From positions 1 through 64,000 of the forward strand of contig NZ_JAUSRO010000020.1 in the NCBI RefSeq assembly GCF_030811835.1: a stretch of DNA of 64,000 nucleotides. Direction: 5' to 3'. Below the pieces are notes generated by a model. It was not told the DNA's origin and ran no database searches. It saw nothing but the letters and a program-made list of their open reading frames with translations. The stretch comes from Variovorax ginsengisoli. Its GTDB lineage: Bacteria > Pseudomonadota > Gammaproteobacteria > Burkholderiales > Burkholderiaceae_C. The translations under genes were made by a program, and so were the position numbers. Positions 1-8,701 of this stretch are shown here, piece after piece; positions within the stretch are counted from its first letter, which is position 1; the number at the start of each line of letters is the position of its first letter.

Positions 1-183
1 TCAGGCAGCATCGCGCTGCCCAACAGCGTCTTGCTCAGATCGAGCAGGCGCTACATTGCGAATAGCCCGTGTCCTGAAATACGGGGGCAAGATCAAGCAC
101 TGCGATGTCAGTCGAGCGGCTCGGCAAGCGTTCTGGACAAGCGCAAGTGGAGTGCTCTCGCGTCGTGCTGGTTCGCCCTACCT

Positions 184-450
184 TTATTTCCTAAGCGGTG
201 CTGTGCACTCCGACAGCGCCGCTCTCAGCTCGAGCTCGTACCCTTCGCGGATCTCGATCTCGGCCTGCGACGCTGCAACGTATCGGTCAATGTCGGCGCC
301 AGGTCGCAGCGCGTCGGTGGGCATGGCCGGGCGCGTGGGTTCTTCGGCCTGGCATGCCACGGGCAAAGGCACCTTGATCTGCTGCAGCTGCGTCCCGCAC
401 CCGGCGAGCAGCAGGGACAGTGCGGCCGCGATGTGGCGTGGTGCTTTCAT
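184..450 (-). CDS. Rz1-like outer-membrane spanin lipoprotein
   Basis: A small lipoprotein of 88 residues that would work with the inner-membrane Rz protein to fuse inner and outer membranes at the last step of lysis. It starts MKAPRH, has a hydrophobic signal peptide and the lipobox LLAGC (Cys near residue 18). Its ATG overlaps the TGA of the Rz gene by two bases (ATGA), which also argues against the ATG eight codons further upstream. Identification rests on the lipobox, size and position directly after Rz; spanins are poorly conserved in sequence. Confidence 0.75.
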   Translation of the reverse strand: MKAPRHIAAALSLLLAGCGTQLQQIKVPLPVACQAEEPTRPAMPTDALRPGADIDRYVAASQAEIEIREGYELELRAALSECTAPLRK

Positions 451-803
451 GGCGTGGTCCTCCCACTCAGCCAATCGTCGATGCGCACACGCGCGCTGCC
501 GCAGTCATCGCCGCGCAGCGCTGGCGGCGTGGTGAGGATCAGGTTGGCGCGATCGCCTTTCGCCTTCGCGGCCCTGCGCGCGGCGGCCTGAGCCACCTTG
601 GCCTCCGCCCCGCGCTTGTCGGCCAGTTCGCGGAGATCCTCGGTGGCGTCACTGCACGCCGTAGCCGCACTGCGGGCGTTGTCGCGCTCGACGGTCGCGG
701 TGGCCAGATCATCCCGCGCACCGAGCCACGCCCAGCCGATGGAGGCATTGCCGGCCACGCTGACAGCAAGCGCGATCGCCAGGCCCATGATGAGCGGGTT
801 CAT
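447..803 (-). CDS. Rz-like inner-membrane spanin
   Basis: A 118-residue protein with one N-terminal membrane segment (residues about 5-25, rich in Leu/Ala/Val) followed by a charged, Ala/Arg/Lys-rich, probably coiled-coil periplasmic region. This is the architecture of i-spanins. It starts inside the endolysin stop (overlap at 800-803) and overlaps the Rz1 gene at its end, so endolysin, Rz and Rz1 form a translationally coupled lysis cassette. Function is inferred from topology and order. Confidence 0.75.
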   Translation of the reverse strand: MNPLIMGLAIALAVSVAGNASIGWAWLGARDDLATATVERDNARSAATACSDATEDLRELADKRGAEAKVAQAAARRAAKAKGDRANLILTTPPALRGDDCGSARVRIDDWLSGRTTP

Positions 804-1264
804 ACCGGCTTGATGCCCGATTCGGTGCCGCGGTTGCTGATCGTGATGATGCGATTCACGGCATTCGCCTGCGGCCGGCTGCTGACGTGCACCCAGCTGC
901 CGAACTCGTGAATGAGCTGCCCGATGCCCAGCTGACTGACCAGCGGCGCCAGGGCGCGTGCGACCTCATACGGCGTGCCGAGTGCCGGCGCCTTGAAGTC
1001 CACGGCCATGGCGCGAGGGTGATCGCTCTTCGGATCGCTTCCGATCGCGGCATTCAGTGCCGGCGACCGATAGCCACTTGTCACGATGATGGGCACCGGG
1101 CGGCCGGCGAGGCGGGCCAGCTCGGCGCGGATGCGTTCCATCAGTTCACACGTCTGCACTGCGGTTCCGTGGAGCGCAGGCGGCAAGGTGTTGTCGATGC
1201 GCTTGCGCGTCGCCGTCTCACTGGCGATGAACTCCTCGAGCGAAAAGTGTGGGGTCAATTGCAT
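800..1264 (-). CDS. Phage endolysin, peptidase M15A (D-Ala-D-Ala carboxypeptidase-like)
   Basis: A 154-residue zinc peptidase predicted to cleave peptidoglycan cross-links during lysis. It begins MQLTPHFSLEEF, typical of the M15A phage family. The zinc-site pattern is visible as SGYRSPALN, then SDHPRAMAVDF (His and Asp ligands) and WVHVS (third His). The ATG at 1264 has a GGAGC Shine-Dalgarno just upstream; an upstream in-frame start would run through the terminator hairpin. There is no signal peptide, so export needs one of the neighbouring holin candidates. Confidence 0.88.
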   Translation of the reverse strand: MQLTPHFSLEEFIASETATRKRIDNTLPPALHGTAVQTCELMERIRAELARLAGRPVPIIVTSGYRSPALNAAIGSDPKSDHPRAMAVDFKAPALGTPYEVARALAPLVSQLGIGQLIHEFGSWVHVSSRPQANAVNRIITISNRGTESGIKPV

Positions 1265-1278
1265 GGTTGCTCCAGACG

Positions 1279-1301
1279 AAAAAAGCCCGCTCGAGGCGGG
1301 C
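1279..1301 (-). terminator. Hairpin with T-tract just before the endolysin gene
   Basis: On the minus strand GCCCGC and GCGGGC (1296-1301 and 1285-1290) form a 6-bp stem followed by a run of T (1279-1284). It looks like an intrinsic terminator but lies inside the co-directional late operon, only 15 bases before the endolysin ATG. It may need antitermination, or set the endolysin mRNA level. Similar elements are at 13274, 17479 and 22879. Confidence 0.7.
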
Positions 1302-1323
1302 ACAGGTTGAAGGGACTGGTGGG

Positions 1324-1818
1324 CTACTTGTCGAGCTGCGGTGCGGCAACGGACGGCGGCGCATCGGGTGCGGCACTCCCGCGCAGCTTCCCGCTTGCAT
1401 TGGCGATCGCGTCGGATGCAAGCCGGTCAAGCACGCCGAACCATCGGCCGCGGCTGAAGCCGGCGCCGACGATCAACAGAACACGGAGATCTCGCGCGAT
1501 CGGCGGCAACGTGATGTAGGGGATGGCGCTGGCCCATGAGTTGTAGCCCTGGATCGCCAGGTACATAGCGGCGCCGCCGATCAGCGCGACCACCAGATCC
1601 TTCAGCAGCAGCGTCCTGACGTTGCCGACCAGGGCGCGCTCCGACACCAGCGTGAAGATCGTTCGCGCAGCGCCGCCCAGCAGTCCGGCTGCAGCTGCGA
1701 ACGCAAGCGACATCCAGTCGTAGGCGATCAAGTCCTGAGCGAGCGTGTTGTTGGCCCAGCAGAGCGCGCTGTAGCAAGCCAGCCAAGCGAAGAGCAGGCC
1801 GTTAATCGTTCGCTGCAT
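1324..1818 (-). CDS. Putative holin / phage membrane protein
   Basis: A 164-residue membrane protein with hydrophobic segments near residues 5-25, 35-55, 72-92 and 100-118 and a hydrophilic Pro/Ala-rich C-terminus. It lies directly upstream of the endolysin and overlaps the upstream membrane protein gene by 17 bases. Position and topology suggest a holin (a pore-former that times endolysin release). I do not recognise a specific holin family, so it could equally be a partner or antiholin of the next gene. Confidence 0.55.
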   Translation of the reverse strand: MQRTINGLLFAWLACYSALCWANNTLAQDLIAYDWMSLAFAAAAGLLGGAARTIFTLVSERALVGNVRTLLLKDLVVALIGGAAMYLAIQGYNSWASAIPYITLPPIARDLRVLLIVGAGFSRGRWFGVLDRLASDAIANASGKLRGSAAPDAPPSVAAPQLDK

Positions 1819-2380
1819 TGATGTACTCCCTCATTTGTTGCGCATTGACCGAGACAGCGAAGATCCCGGCGATGAAAAGACAGACCACGGCCCTGATGAC
1901 GTAGGCCCCCTCCACGCCCCCGACGTCGAGCGGCACAGCCATGTTGGCCAGGACCATCCACGTGACCGCAGCGCCGACAGCCGCGCCGGCGGCCCATCGG
2001 CGCGGATGTCGGACGGCGAGCAAGTCCGGCCGGAAAAGCAGCGTGAAGAGGTGCGGCAGCGCGCCAAGGAAGCACAAGCCGAACGAGCCGACCACACACC
2101 GGCGCGACCAGGCCAGCGATGCCACTCGAGTGAGCATCGCGTCGGGTACGGTGAAGATGTAGTAAATCGGCTCGGCCAGCAGCAGCAGGAACACGGCAGT
2201 GATGAACGAGGCTTGCAGCCGCACCTCCGCGCGGTCCTGGTTGTGCGGCAGGCTAGGCGCCGTGGCGATGTAGCGGCGCAGGTCGTCGACGTGCACGAGC
2301 ATCGCGGTCCCGAGCAAGCCATCGGCAATGCCGGCGCGCAAACGGGACCACGCGCGGTTGGCCCAAAGGAAGATTCGCAT
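1802..2380 (-). CDS. Phage membrane protein of unknown function (holin/antiholin candidate)
   Basis: A 192-residue protein with about four predicted membrane spans (around residues 58-78, 95-115, 130-150 and 162-182) and a basic N-terminus. It lies between the tail-fibre genes and the lysis cassette and overlaps the start of the next membrane protein. I do not recognise the family. The pairing of two overlapping membrane proteins before an endolysin without a signal peptide suggests a holin/antiholin or holin-complex role. Confidence 0.5.
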   Translation of the reverse strand: MRIFLWANRAWSRLRAGIADGLLGTAMLVHVDDLRRYIATAPSLPHNQDRAEVRLQASFITAVFLLLLAEPIYYIFTVPDAMLTRVASLAWSRRCVVGSFGLCFLGALPHLFTLLFRPDLLAVRHPRRWAAGAAVGAAVTWMVLANMAVPLDVGGVEGAYVIRAVVCLFIAGIFAVSVNAQQMREYINAAND

Positions 2381-2383
2381 GAT

Positions 2384-3343
2384 CTACATCAGCACGATGC
2401 CGCGCGTCAACCCGCGCTGTTTCGCGCGCCCGTAGGCGGCCATACCCTGAGAAGGTGTGAACTTCCCGGCGTGTGGAATCCACTCGGCAAAGACACCCGG
2501 CGACTGAAATAACGCGTCCTGGTAGTACAGATTGCCGGCGCCGAGCTTGCGCGGGGGCGTCGTGGCCAGACGCGTCCCGCTGGTGGTCGTCGACGCCACC
2601 GCGCCGCCAAGCTGAGCAGTACAGATGTTCCCGTCGTAGGAGAGCATCACGAACAGCCAACTCGAGCCAGGCACCATGCCCGGCGGGTTCGCAAGATTCG
2701 GGGTGACAAGACCGCGAACGTTGGCCTTATGCACGTTGCCAGCCTCGCAGAAGATGCTGACCCCACCGTCCGCAGCGTTGCGCGTGAGGTTGCCCAGCAG
2801 CATTGCGCTGTCGGTTGGCCCCGGCGCCCGAACCACAGCGCAGATCGTTTGGGCAGAGGCTTCGGAGATCGGCGACATAAGACCAGCACGGCCCGCACCC
2901 GTCGTGAGAAAGCCAGCGCCCTGCGTCGGCGCGGCTGCAATGGCTGCCGTAGCGGTGGCACCCGTGCCAGGCCCGCCGAACGAGACAGTCGGCGGCGTCG
3001 TGTAAGGCGTGGTGCCGGGGTCTGTCACATACACCGCGGTGACCACGCCAGCTGCGACTACGGCAGCGGCGGTCATACCGACACCGTCGCCACCCGTCAA
3101 GGTCACTGTCGGCGCCGTGGTGTAGCCGGTACCTCCCGCGCCGACAGTGATCACGCAATTGCGCGCCATCGGCAAACCATACATGCGCCCGAGCATCGAC
3201 GGATTGTCGGCACCGAAGATCCAGTGCTCGAGGGCGGTGGGCTCATAGATGGATGGAAACGCCGGCGCCACCTTCGAGGAGTCGACGAACAACTTCGCTC
3301 CGAAGACAGGCTTTCCGAGGACGAGAAAATTACTGGCGGTCAT
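2384..3343 (-). CDS. Putative tail fibre/appendage protein with Gly-Thr repeats
   Basis: A 319-residue protein coupled to the tail fibre upstream: its ATG overlaps that gene's TGA (ATGA at 3340-3343), which decides the start over an ORF-initial Met 27 codons upstream. Residues about 65-130 hold two imperfect tandem repeats built around GTGYTTAPTVTLTGG and TTPYTTPPTVSFGG with Gly/Ala/Val spacers, a pattern seen in phage tail-fibre shafts. The C-terminal half has no recognised domain. It probably decorates or extends the tail fibre; this rests on repeats and position. Confidence 0.6.
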   Translation of the reverse strand: MTASNFLVLGKPVFGAKLFVDSSKVAPAFPSIYEPTALEHWIFGADNPSMLGRMYGLPMARNCVITVGAGGTGYTTAPTVTLTGGDGVGMTAAAVVAAGVVTAVYVTDPGTTPYTTPPTVSFGGPGTGATATAAIAAAPTQGAGFLTTGAGRAGLMSPISEASAQTICAVVRAPGPTDSAMLLGNLTRNAADGGVSIFCEAGNVHKANVRGLVTPNLANPPGMVPGSSWLFVMLSYDGNICTAQLGGAVASTTTSGTRLATTPPRKLGAGNLYYQDALFQSPGVFAEWIPHAGKFTPSQGMAAYGRAKQRGLTRGIVLM

Positions 3344-5511
3344 GCAAGCTCCAAGACGTTGATAGGCAGTTGAAAAGCAAGTGCGCGATGCGCCATCGAA
3401 TACGACGTATCGGTGATGAGGCACGCATCGGGAGTGGTGTCGCGAAGGTTCCCGCTGGCCCCTGCAGTGATCGTGAGACCAGCACCGAGGTAGTCGAGGC
3501 CATACCGGACCCTGGGGTTCGTACCGAGCGCGCGGCCCAATGTCATCGTGACCTCTCGACCCAAGGCTCGAATGTTCGAGATAGGAACGGTGCCCGTGTC
3601 GTCCAAGACCCGAATTCCATAGTCCGTAGCCGGGTAGGTTTTGGCGTCTATGACCAGTTGCCGCGGCGTCTCACATCGAACGGCCAGCTCAAGTCCCACC
3701 GCTGTCGCGGAGGTGCCGATCACCTTGGATGGCACGTTGCCGTTGATGACCAGTTCTTTACCGGCACGGCCCAGAATTCGCCCCTGAAGCAAGTGACCGA
3801 CGTTCGTACGATGCAGGTTGTCCGAGCTGAAGGGAATGTAGTAAGTCGGGTTGACCAAGTGGATCAGCGGGTGCTGCCGCGCGGCCTCGTTCTGGGCAAG
3901 GATGATTGCTCCGCCAGAACTGACCGCCCTATAAGAGCACTGCACAAGCAGCATGTGAACGGGCGCCGTTTGCCCCGTAATGGCGCGCACGTCAATGTCG
4001 ATGTCAGTCGCAATCTGCAGCTGCTCGGCGAGGTACGTGGCGTAGCTGGTGCCTTCATCGCAATCGGTCTCGCCTTCGATGAAGGCCACGAATTGAACGG
4101 CGTAGGTCTTTCCAGCAGCCGTTGCAATCGCCTTCGCGGCCGTTACGTGCGCCAGGAATCGCGTGTAGAACACCGTCCCCTTTTTGATGTTCACAATCTT
4201 CTGGCCACCTTGCCCAGGCGCCGAGGTGAACATGACAAGGTCTGCAGCCGAGAAGCCGTTCTCGATCATGGCCAGGCGGGTCATCCAGTTCACCATGCCA
4301 CTGCAAATGGTCTCGCCACGATCTCCGCTGTTGACGCCGCCTTCGCTCAGCGAGTCTTCCACACATGGCTTGCTTGCGGTCTGACCTGCCGCCGCCTTTG
4401 GGCCACCCGCAAAGGTCAGGTTGAGATATGGCTGGACTGTAGAGAGTGGCGGTTGCCCTTTTGCACCTACCGTATTGCTTTGGCCCAATGATGGTGCCCC
4501 ATTGACTTGGGCCAACACACTGCGCGCCTGCATCGGAAGCGGCACAGGGGAATAGCCGGACAATGCACCGATGCGCTCGGCGAGATCCCCAGCCGGCATG
4601 CCGGTTGACGCATAGACGCCCAGCTGCACATTCATGCCGCCCGCGTCTGGGGCTCCGACGATCGGCAGCAAGTCGTCGGCCGGGTTGTCGTACTTCGCGA
4701 TGCCCGCACCGCCCATAGCAGCGAACTCTTGAGCATCGCTGCGAAGCCGATCTGGAATGACTCCCACAGGCGTGCCGCTGACCGCATCGACTCCAAGCAA
4801 GATGCCACCATTTGGATCCCCAGCGATGGGCAAGACATCGCTCGTCGACGTGCTGAGGTACAGGCCCGGCGCGCTGTCCACCATCTTTTCGATGAGGCGT
4901 GAATCCGGCACGATCCCAGTGATCATGGACTCATCCGCGTTGATGCGTCTGCGCCGCGACACGGCGACGCGCGCCCCATCGCCCTCGACTCTGTACGACT
5001 CGCCGTCCGCGACGGCCGCTCGGCCGGCCGCATCAGTTGGAAAGTCTCCTGCTGCAATCAGGATAGAGTCGAGCGCGCCATCCACATGGCCCTTCACAAG
5101 CTCGATAGCTGCACGATCTACAGCAACAGCGGCACGGTTCTGCCCGGTTTCCGTGACCGCGGCCTGCGCATCCAGCTCAGCCAACATAGCTTGGATCTGC
5201 CCGTCCACCGCTGCCACTTTGGCATTGATCGAAACTGCAGCAGCAAGCGCCGAGTCCAGGAATGACCAACGGCCTGCCGTTTGATCGGCCGTGAAGCTGC
5301 CACTTGAGACATGCCCAGACTGCGCAATATAGAGCGCCCCAGACCGCTCGACATAGTCACCAGCCGCATAGGCGGTACCAGCCGCCCAAGAGCCCCTGGC
5401 TTTGTTCGCATACGGCATCGAGGCCGCATGGTCCCAGAACTGCTGCAGCCATCCCTTGAACGGGTCCCACTGCTGCGGCGTGTCAAGTTGATCCCTTGCT
5501 GGCAAAGACAT
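3340..5511 (-). CDS. Tail fibre/spike with SGNH-type esterase domain
   Basis: A 723-residue protein placed right after the tail-tip protein J. The N-terminal part (to about residue 240) looks like attachment and coiled-coil shaft: residues 45-90 resemble carbohydrate-binding repeats in tail proteins, then come Ala-rich helices. The centre carries SGNH/sialate-O-acetylesterase signatures: GQSNTVG near residue 345 (nucleophile Ser), GETD near 480, and DNLHRTNVGH near 568 (catalytic Asp and His). This implies it removes O-acyl groups from the host surface polysaccharide. The last 100 residues may form a trimerisation or receptor-binding tip. Confidence 0.75.
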   Translation of the reverse strand: MSLPARDQLDTPQQWDPFKGWLQQFWDHAASMPYANKARGSWAAGTAYAAGDYVERSGALYIAQSGHVSSGSFTADQTAGRWSFLDSALAAAVSINAKVAAVDGQIQAMLAELDAQAAVTETGQNRAAVAVDRAAIELVKGHVDGALDSILIAAGDFPTDAAGRAAVADGESYRVEGDGARVAVSRRRRINADESMITGIVPDSRLIEKMVDSAPGLYLSTSTSDVLPIAGDPNGGILLGVDAVSGTPVGVIPDRLRSDAQEFAAMGGAGIAKYDNPADDLLPIVGAPDAGGMNVQLGVYASTGMPAGDLAERIGALSGYSPVPLPMQARSVLAQVNGAPSLGQSNTVGAKGQPPLSTVQPYLNLTFAGGPKAAAGQTASKPCVEDSLSEGGVNSGDRGETICSGMVNWMTRLAMIENGFSAADLVMFTSAPGQGGQKIVNIKKGTVFYTRFLAHVTAAKAIATAAGKTYAVQFVAFIEGETDCDEGTSYATYLAEQLQIATDIDIDVRAITGQTAPVHMLLVQCSYRAVSSGGAIILAQNEAARQHPLIHLVNPTYYIPFSSDNLHRTNVGHLLQGRILGRAGKELVINGNVPSKVIGTSATAVGLELAVRCETPRQLVIDAKTYPATDYGIRVLDDTGTVPISNIRALGREVTMTLGRALGTNPRVRYGLDYLGAGLTITAGASGNLRDTTPDACLITDTSYSMAHRALAFQLPINVLELA

Positions 5512-5519
5512 CGGTCACC

Positions 5520-8258
5520 TCACTCGGTAGAAAAAGAAAATTGATCGGAAAGATTCAGGTCCGCCGTGATGGCCGACCACACGTCGTAGGCCGCGACCCG
5601 GACGTAGTAGCTGGTGTCGACGACCAGCCCCGCGGCCACGGCCGTAAGCGCGACACCGTCATAGATCTGAGTGCCCTCCCCCGCCTTCGGGTCAAAGTCC
5701 TCGACATCGCTGATCCAGACCCGGTAGCCGGCCCGGTCCGTCTCCGGCGCCGCGTCCCATGTCAGCGTGCGTGTAAGGCCAGTGCCGCTGGCCGCGATGC
5801 CCTCGACCGCCGCCGGCGCCGGATTGGTAACGACCAGGTCGGACCACGGCCCTGCGCCGGCCTCGTTGACACCGCGCACGCGCAACAGGTACTCCCGCAG
5901 TGGGCCGCCGTCATCGACGGCGTCCGCATTGAGGTACCGGAACACCTGTGCAGACGTCGAGACACTCCGCAGCAACGAAACGCCGGCGGCGCTGCGCACC
6001 TCGACCTCGTAGCCATACGCTCGAGCAGAAGGCCCCCAATTCGCCTCAAAGTACGTCGAGACAAACGGCGCAGTCAAAGCAAGCGCCGGCGGTGCCGTGG
6101 GTCTCGACTGCCGGGCAACCACGTCCAGCAGCAGCGGCGACACCTCATCAAGCCCCTGCTCTGCCGTGCCCAGCACATTGCGCCCGGTGGCCTTCAAGTA
6201 CATCGTCTTGCCGAGCAGATCCGCCGGCACGTCAACGTGCAGCACCGCCTCATCCAGGCGCATCCAGGAGGCGCCCGTGCTGTGAGGATCGTTGTCGCTG
6301 CCGTACAGGCCGCGGCGCAGATAGGTCAAGTCGAAGGCCTGAGCGCCGGTGAGCTCCGCGTCGCGATATGCGAGTAGTTCTCCGTCGACCCACATCAGGC
6401 TGCGTGCGGCGTCGACGTCCGGCTGCGCGACTGTGGCCAGCGCGACAGCCTTGCCCGACACCGCGACCCGCAGCGTGTGCGCGGTGTCGGGGTCGACAAC
6501 GCCGGCGGCCAGGTTCGCCGTCAGCGTGCCCATGCGCGCGCGGATGTTGAAGGTGCCCAGGCGCCGGTAGTCCGTGCCCGTGTCGCTGATCCACAAGGTA
6601 GCACCGCCCCAGTTCACCCCGGCAGTCGCGCCCACCCAGACCTGCTGCACGTTGTTCGTCGCGGCCGTGGGCATCAGCACGGCGCGCAACGTCGTGGGAT
6701 CGATGACCGCCGGCGAGTTGCCATAGCCGCCGCTGGCCTGGCTGGCCTGCGTCACTGCGCCGGTGATCTCGACGTCCTCAGCCGTGATCGCCAGGCCCCC
6801 CTCGTCGCCGATCTCTGCGATCTCGACGATGCGCACCGCCCGAGTCCCCAGGTCGATGCGGGCGTCAGCGATGGCAATGATGTCGACGGGCTCGAGCAGA
6901 TCGAAGTTGACCGGCAGGTTGAACTTGTAGGTGCCCTGCACGCTCAGGATCTGACGAAGGCGCAGCTGGGCCACGATGGCAGCAATGGCCGTTTCCGCGA
7001 TTTCCGACGCCTGGAACACGTCCGGCTCGGGGATCAGACCGAATGCGTCAATCGCGGCCTTGTCCTCGGCGCTCTCGACTGCCTCCGCGTAGTTGCCCGC
7101 ACGATTGACGTACTGCACGCTGACCCGGTTGTACCGGTCTGCAGGCGCGGCCCGCTGTTCCTCGATCGGCTCGTTGATGTCGTCGTCGGTGATCAGATAG
7201 ACCGGGCCACTGTGCTCTGGCAGCGGCGTGAAACCGCCGATGGCTTCGGTGGCCAGCGGCACCAGCGTGAAGCCGTCGACGCGCCACAGCGGCCGCGCAA
7301 AGCACAGCTCTGCGATCTGTTTGACGTACTCGAACACGCTCTTGCGTTCGGTGTACAACGGGCTCAGGAAGATCCCCATCGCCGAGCACCAGGCGCGAAA
7401 CTGCGAGAGGTTGCCCAGCCACGTGGCGCCTGGCACCGCGCCGTACAGCGGGTCGGTCAGGAGGTCAGTGCAGACGTCTGCAGGGTTGACATCAGGGATC
7501 TCGCCCGACACCTGCTGCCGCGCGTCGACCTCGAAGGAGTACTGCTTCAGCCCGGCCGAGCCCGACAGGTCAAGGCCAGTGCCGCCGACGTACGCCAGGC
7601 CGCTGTAACCCAACGCCTGCCCCGGGTGCGCCGTGGTCAGATAGCCCCATGGCGCCTGGCCTTGATAGCCGGCAGCATGCGTGGAGAACCCTGCTGCCTG
7701 AAGCGCGTTGAATGTCTCGGTCGTGCCCGACTTCAGGTAGTAGATGGTCACCGCCACGCCCACCAGGTCGATGCCGAAGGTATAGACGCCGGCGGCCACG
7801 GTGTAGTCGGTCACGTTAGCTTCGCCGGTAGCCGCATCGCGCACACCGGCATCGCTGAGCCAACGGCTCGGCTCAGGCACCGTGACTTTGCGGGTGACGT
7901 CGATCGTCGCCGTGAGGCTCAGCTGCTGCGGCGGGTACACCTTGCTGCCACCGACGAGAACGTCCTTGTCGCGCCAGACGCGGCGTGGAAGGCCATTCAA
8001 CTGCCCGGCGCACAGGCCGAGCACGGCAGAGGCCTGGTAGGTGTAGTTCACCTGCGTCACACCGCCGCCGCCCTTGCCGCCCTGCGTCTCCCGATGCTCG
8101 ATGGCCACGAAGTCGCCGAACCAGAGCAGGTTGGGCGCGACACGTCGGCGGCCCCACACCATTGGGATCGCCACGCCCTGAGAGCTCGACTGGACCTGCA
8201 GCGTGCTCAGCCGATCGGCATAGCTCGTAGTGCTCTTGCCGCCGAACATCCCGCTCAT
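5520..8258 (-). CDS. Tail tip attachment / host-specificity protein J-like
   Basis: A 912-residue protein at the position of lambda gpJ. The N-terminus (residues 1-100) has the pattern of phage tail-tip proteins, with a 'GVAIPMVWGRRRV' stretch. The middle resembles the phage tail protein module found in gpJ and gene-transfer-agent tip proteins. Residues about 700-900 look like two fibronectin type III repeats (for example 'GYEVEVRSAAG', 'LLRVRGVNEAG', 'YYVRVAAYDVW'). It forms the tip that the fibre attaches to and directs adsorption. It overlaps the NlpC/P60 gene by 4 bases. Confidence 0.85.
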   Translation of the reverse strand: MSGMFGGKSTTSYADRLSTLQVQSSSQGVAIPMVWGRRRVAPNLLWFGDFVAIEHRETQGGKGGGGVTQVNYTYQASAVLGLCAGQLNGLPRRVWRDKDVLVGGSKVYPPQQLSLTATIDVTRKVTVPEPSRWLSDAGVRDAATGEANVTDYTVAAGVYTFGIDLVGVAVTIYYLKSGTTETFNALQAAGFSTHAAGYQGQAPWGYLTTAHPGQALGYSGLAYVGGTGLDLSGSAGLKQYSFEVDARQQVSGEIPDVNPADVCTDLLTDPLYGAVPGATWLGNLSQFRAWCSAMGIFLSPLYTERKSVFEYVKQIAELCFARPLWRVDGFTLVPLATEAIGGFTPLPEHSGPVYLITDDDINEPIEEQRAAPADRYNRVSVQYVNRAGNYAEAVESAEDKAAIDAFGLIPEPDVFQASEIAETAIAAIVAQLRLRQILSVQGTYKFNLPVNFDLLEPVDIIAIADARIDLGTRAVRIVEIAEIGDEGGLAITAEDVEITGAVTQASQASGGYGNSPAVIDPTTLRAVLMPTAATNNVQQVWVGATAGVNWGGATLWISDTGTDYRRLGTFNIRARMGTLTANLAAGVVDPDTAHTLRVAVSGKAVALATVAQPDVDAARSLMWVDGELLAYRDAELTGAQAFDLTYLRRGLYGSDNDPHSTGASWMRLDEAVLHVDVPADLLGKTMYLKATGRNVLGTAEQGLDEVSPLLLDVVARQSRPTAPPALALTAPFVSTYFEANWGPSARAYGYEVEVRSAAGVSLLRSVSTSAQVFRYLNADAVDDGGPLREYLLRVRGVNEAGAGPWSDLVVTNPAPAAVEGIAASGTGLTRTLTWDAAPETDRAGYRVWISDVEDFDPKAGEGTQIYDGVALTAVAAGLVVDTSYYVRVAAYDVWSAITADLNLSDQFSFSTE
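7469..7482. repeat. Palindrome TGCAGACGTCTGCA, copy 1
   Basis: Perfect 14-bp palindrome inside the tail-tip gene. It is read there in a different frame from the other three copies (encoding ADVC), which argues that the DNA, not the peptide, is conserved. Confidence 0.8.
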
Positions 8259-8701
8259 GCCGGAACCTCGGCCGATGGCTGCACCCGGTACACCGGCCCC
8301 ATGCGCCCGGCCAGCGCAGTGCTGTCGGCCTGGTCCAGGGTGACGCGGCCTGCAGGCCGGTATGCATGGATGATCGTCGGCCAGGCGACAACGATCGCCG
8401 CATGGCTGTGCGTGCGCCCCACCCTGAATGTGACGATGTCCGCAGGCTGCGGCTCACCGTCGACCCGCTCAGCATGTCGATCCAGGCCGGCGAGATAGCG
8501 CTCTTCGGTGTGGTGCAGCATCCAGTCGATGGGGTACGGCCGCGGGTCGATAAAGGGCACGATGCCGGCAGCGTGATACACGCAGGCGAGCAGCATGATG
8601 CAGTCGACACCCGCGCCGAGCACTGCGCCCTGGTGCAGATAGGGCGTGTTGAGCCACCGGTGCGCTTCGGTGAGCACCGCGGCTTGCTGATCGAGGGTCA
8701 T
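8255..8701 (-). CDS. NlpC/P60 family tail peptidase
   Basis: A 148-residue cysteine peptidase of the type carried at phage tail tips, thought to cleave host peptidoglycan locally during DNA entry or in tail assembly. The catalytic Cys is in GVDCIMLL (about residue 33) and the His in HSHAAIVV (about residue 99). It lies between the DUF2163 hub protein and J, the usual order in this tail type, with 4-base overlaps on both sides. Confidence 0.88.
   Translation of the reverse strand: MTLDQQAAVLTEAHRWLNTPYLHQGAVLGAGVDCIMLLACVYHAAGIVPFIDPRPYPIDWMLHHTEERYLAGLDRHAERVDGEPQPADIVTFRVGRTHSHAAIVVAWPTIIHAYRPAGRVTLDQADSTALAGRMGPVYRVQPSAEVPA

Noticed and set aside
1..183. Possible gene or attachment site at the left edge
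   Set aside because: Frames on both strands are open only briefly, give no protein-like sequence, and no copy of the tRNA-Ser 3' end is present.
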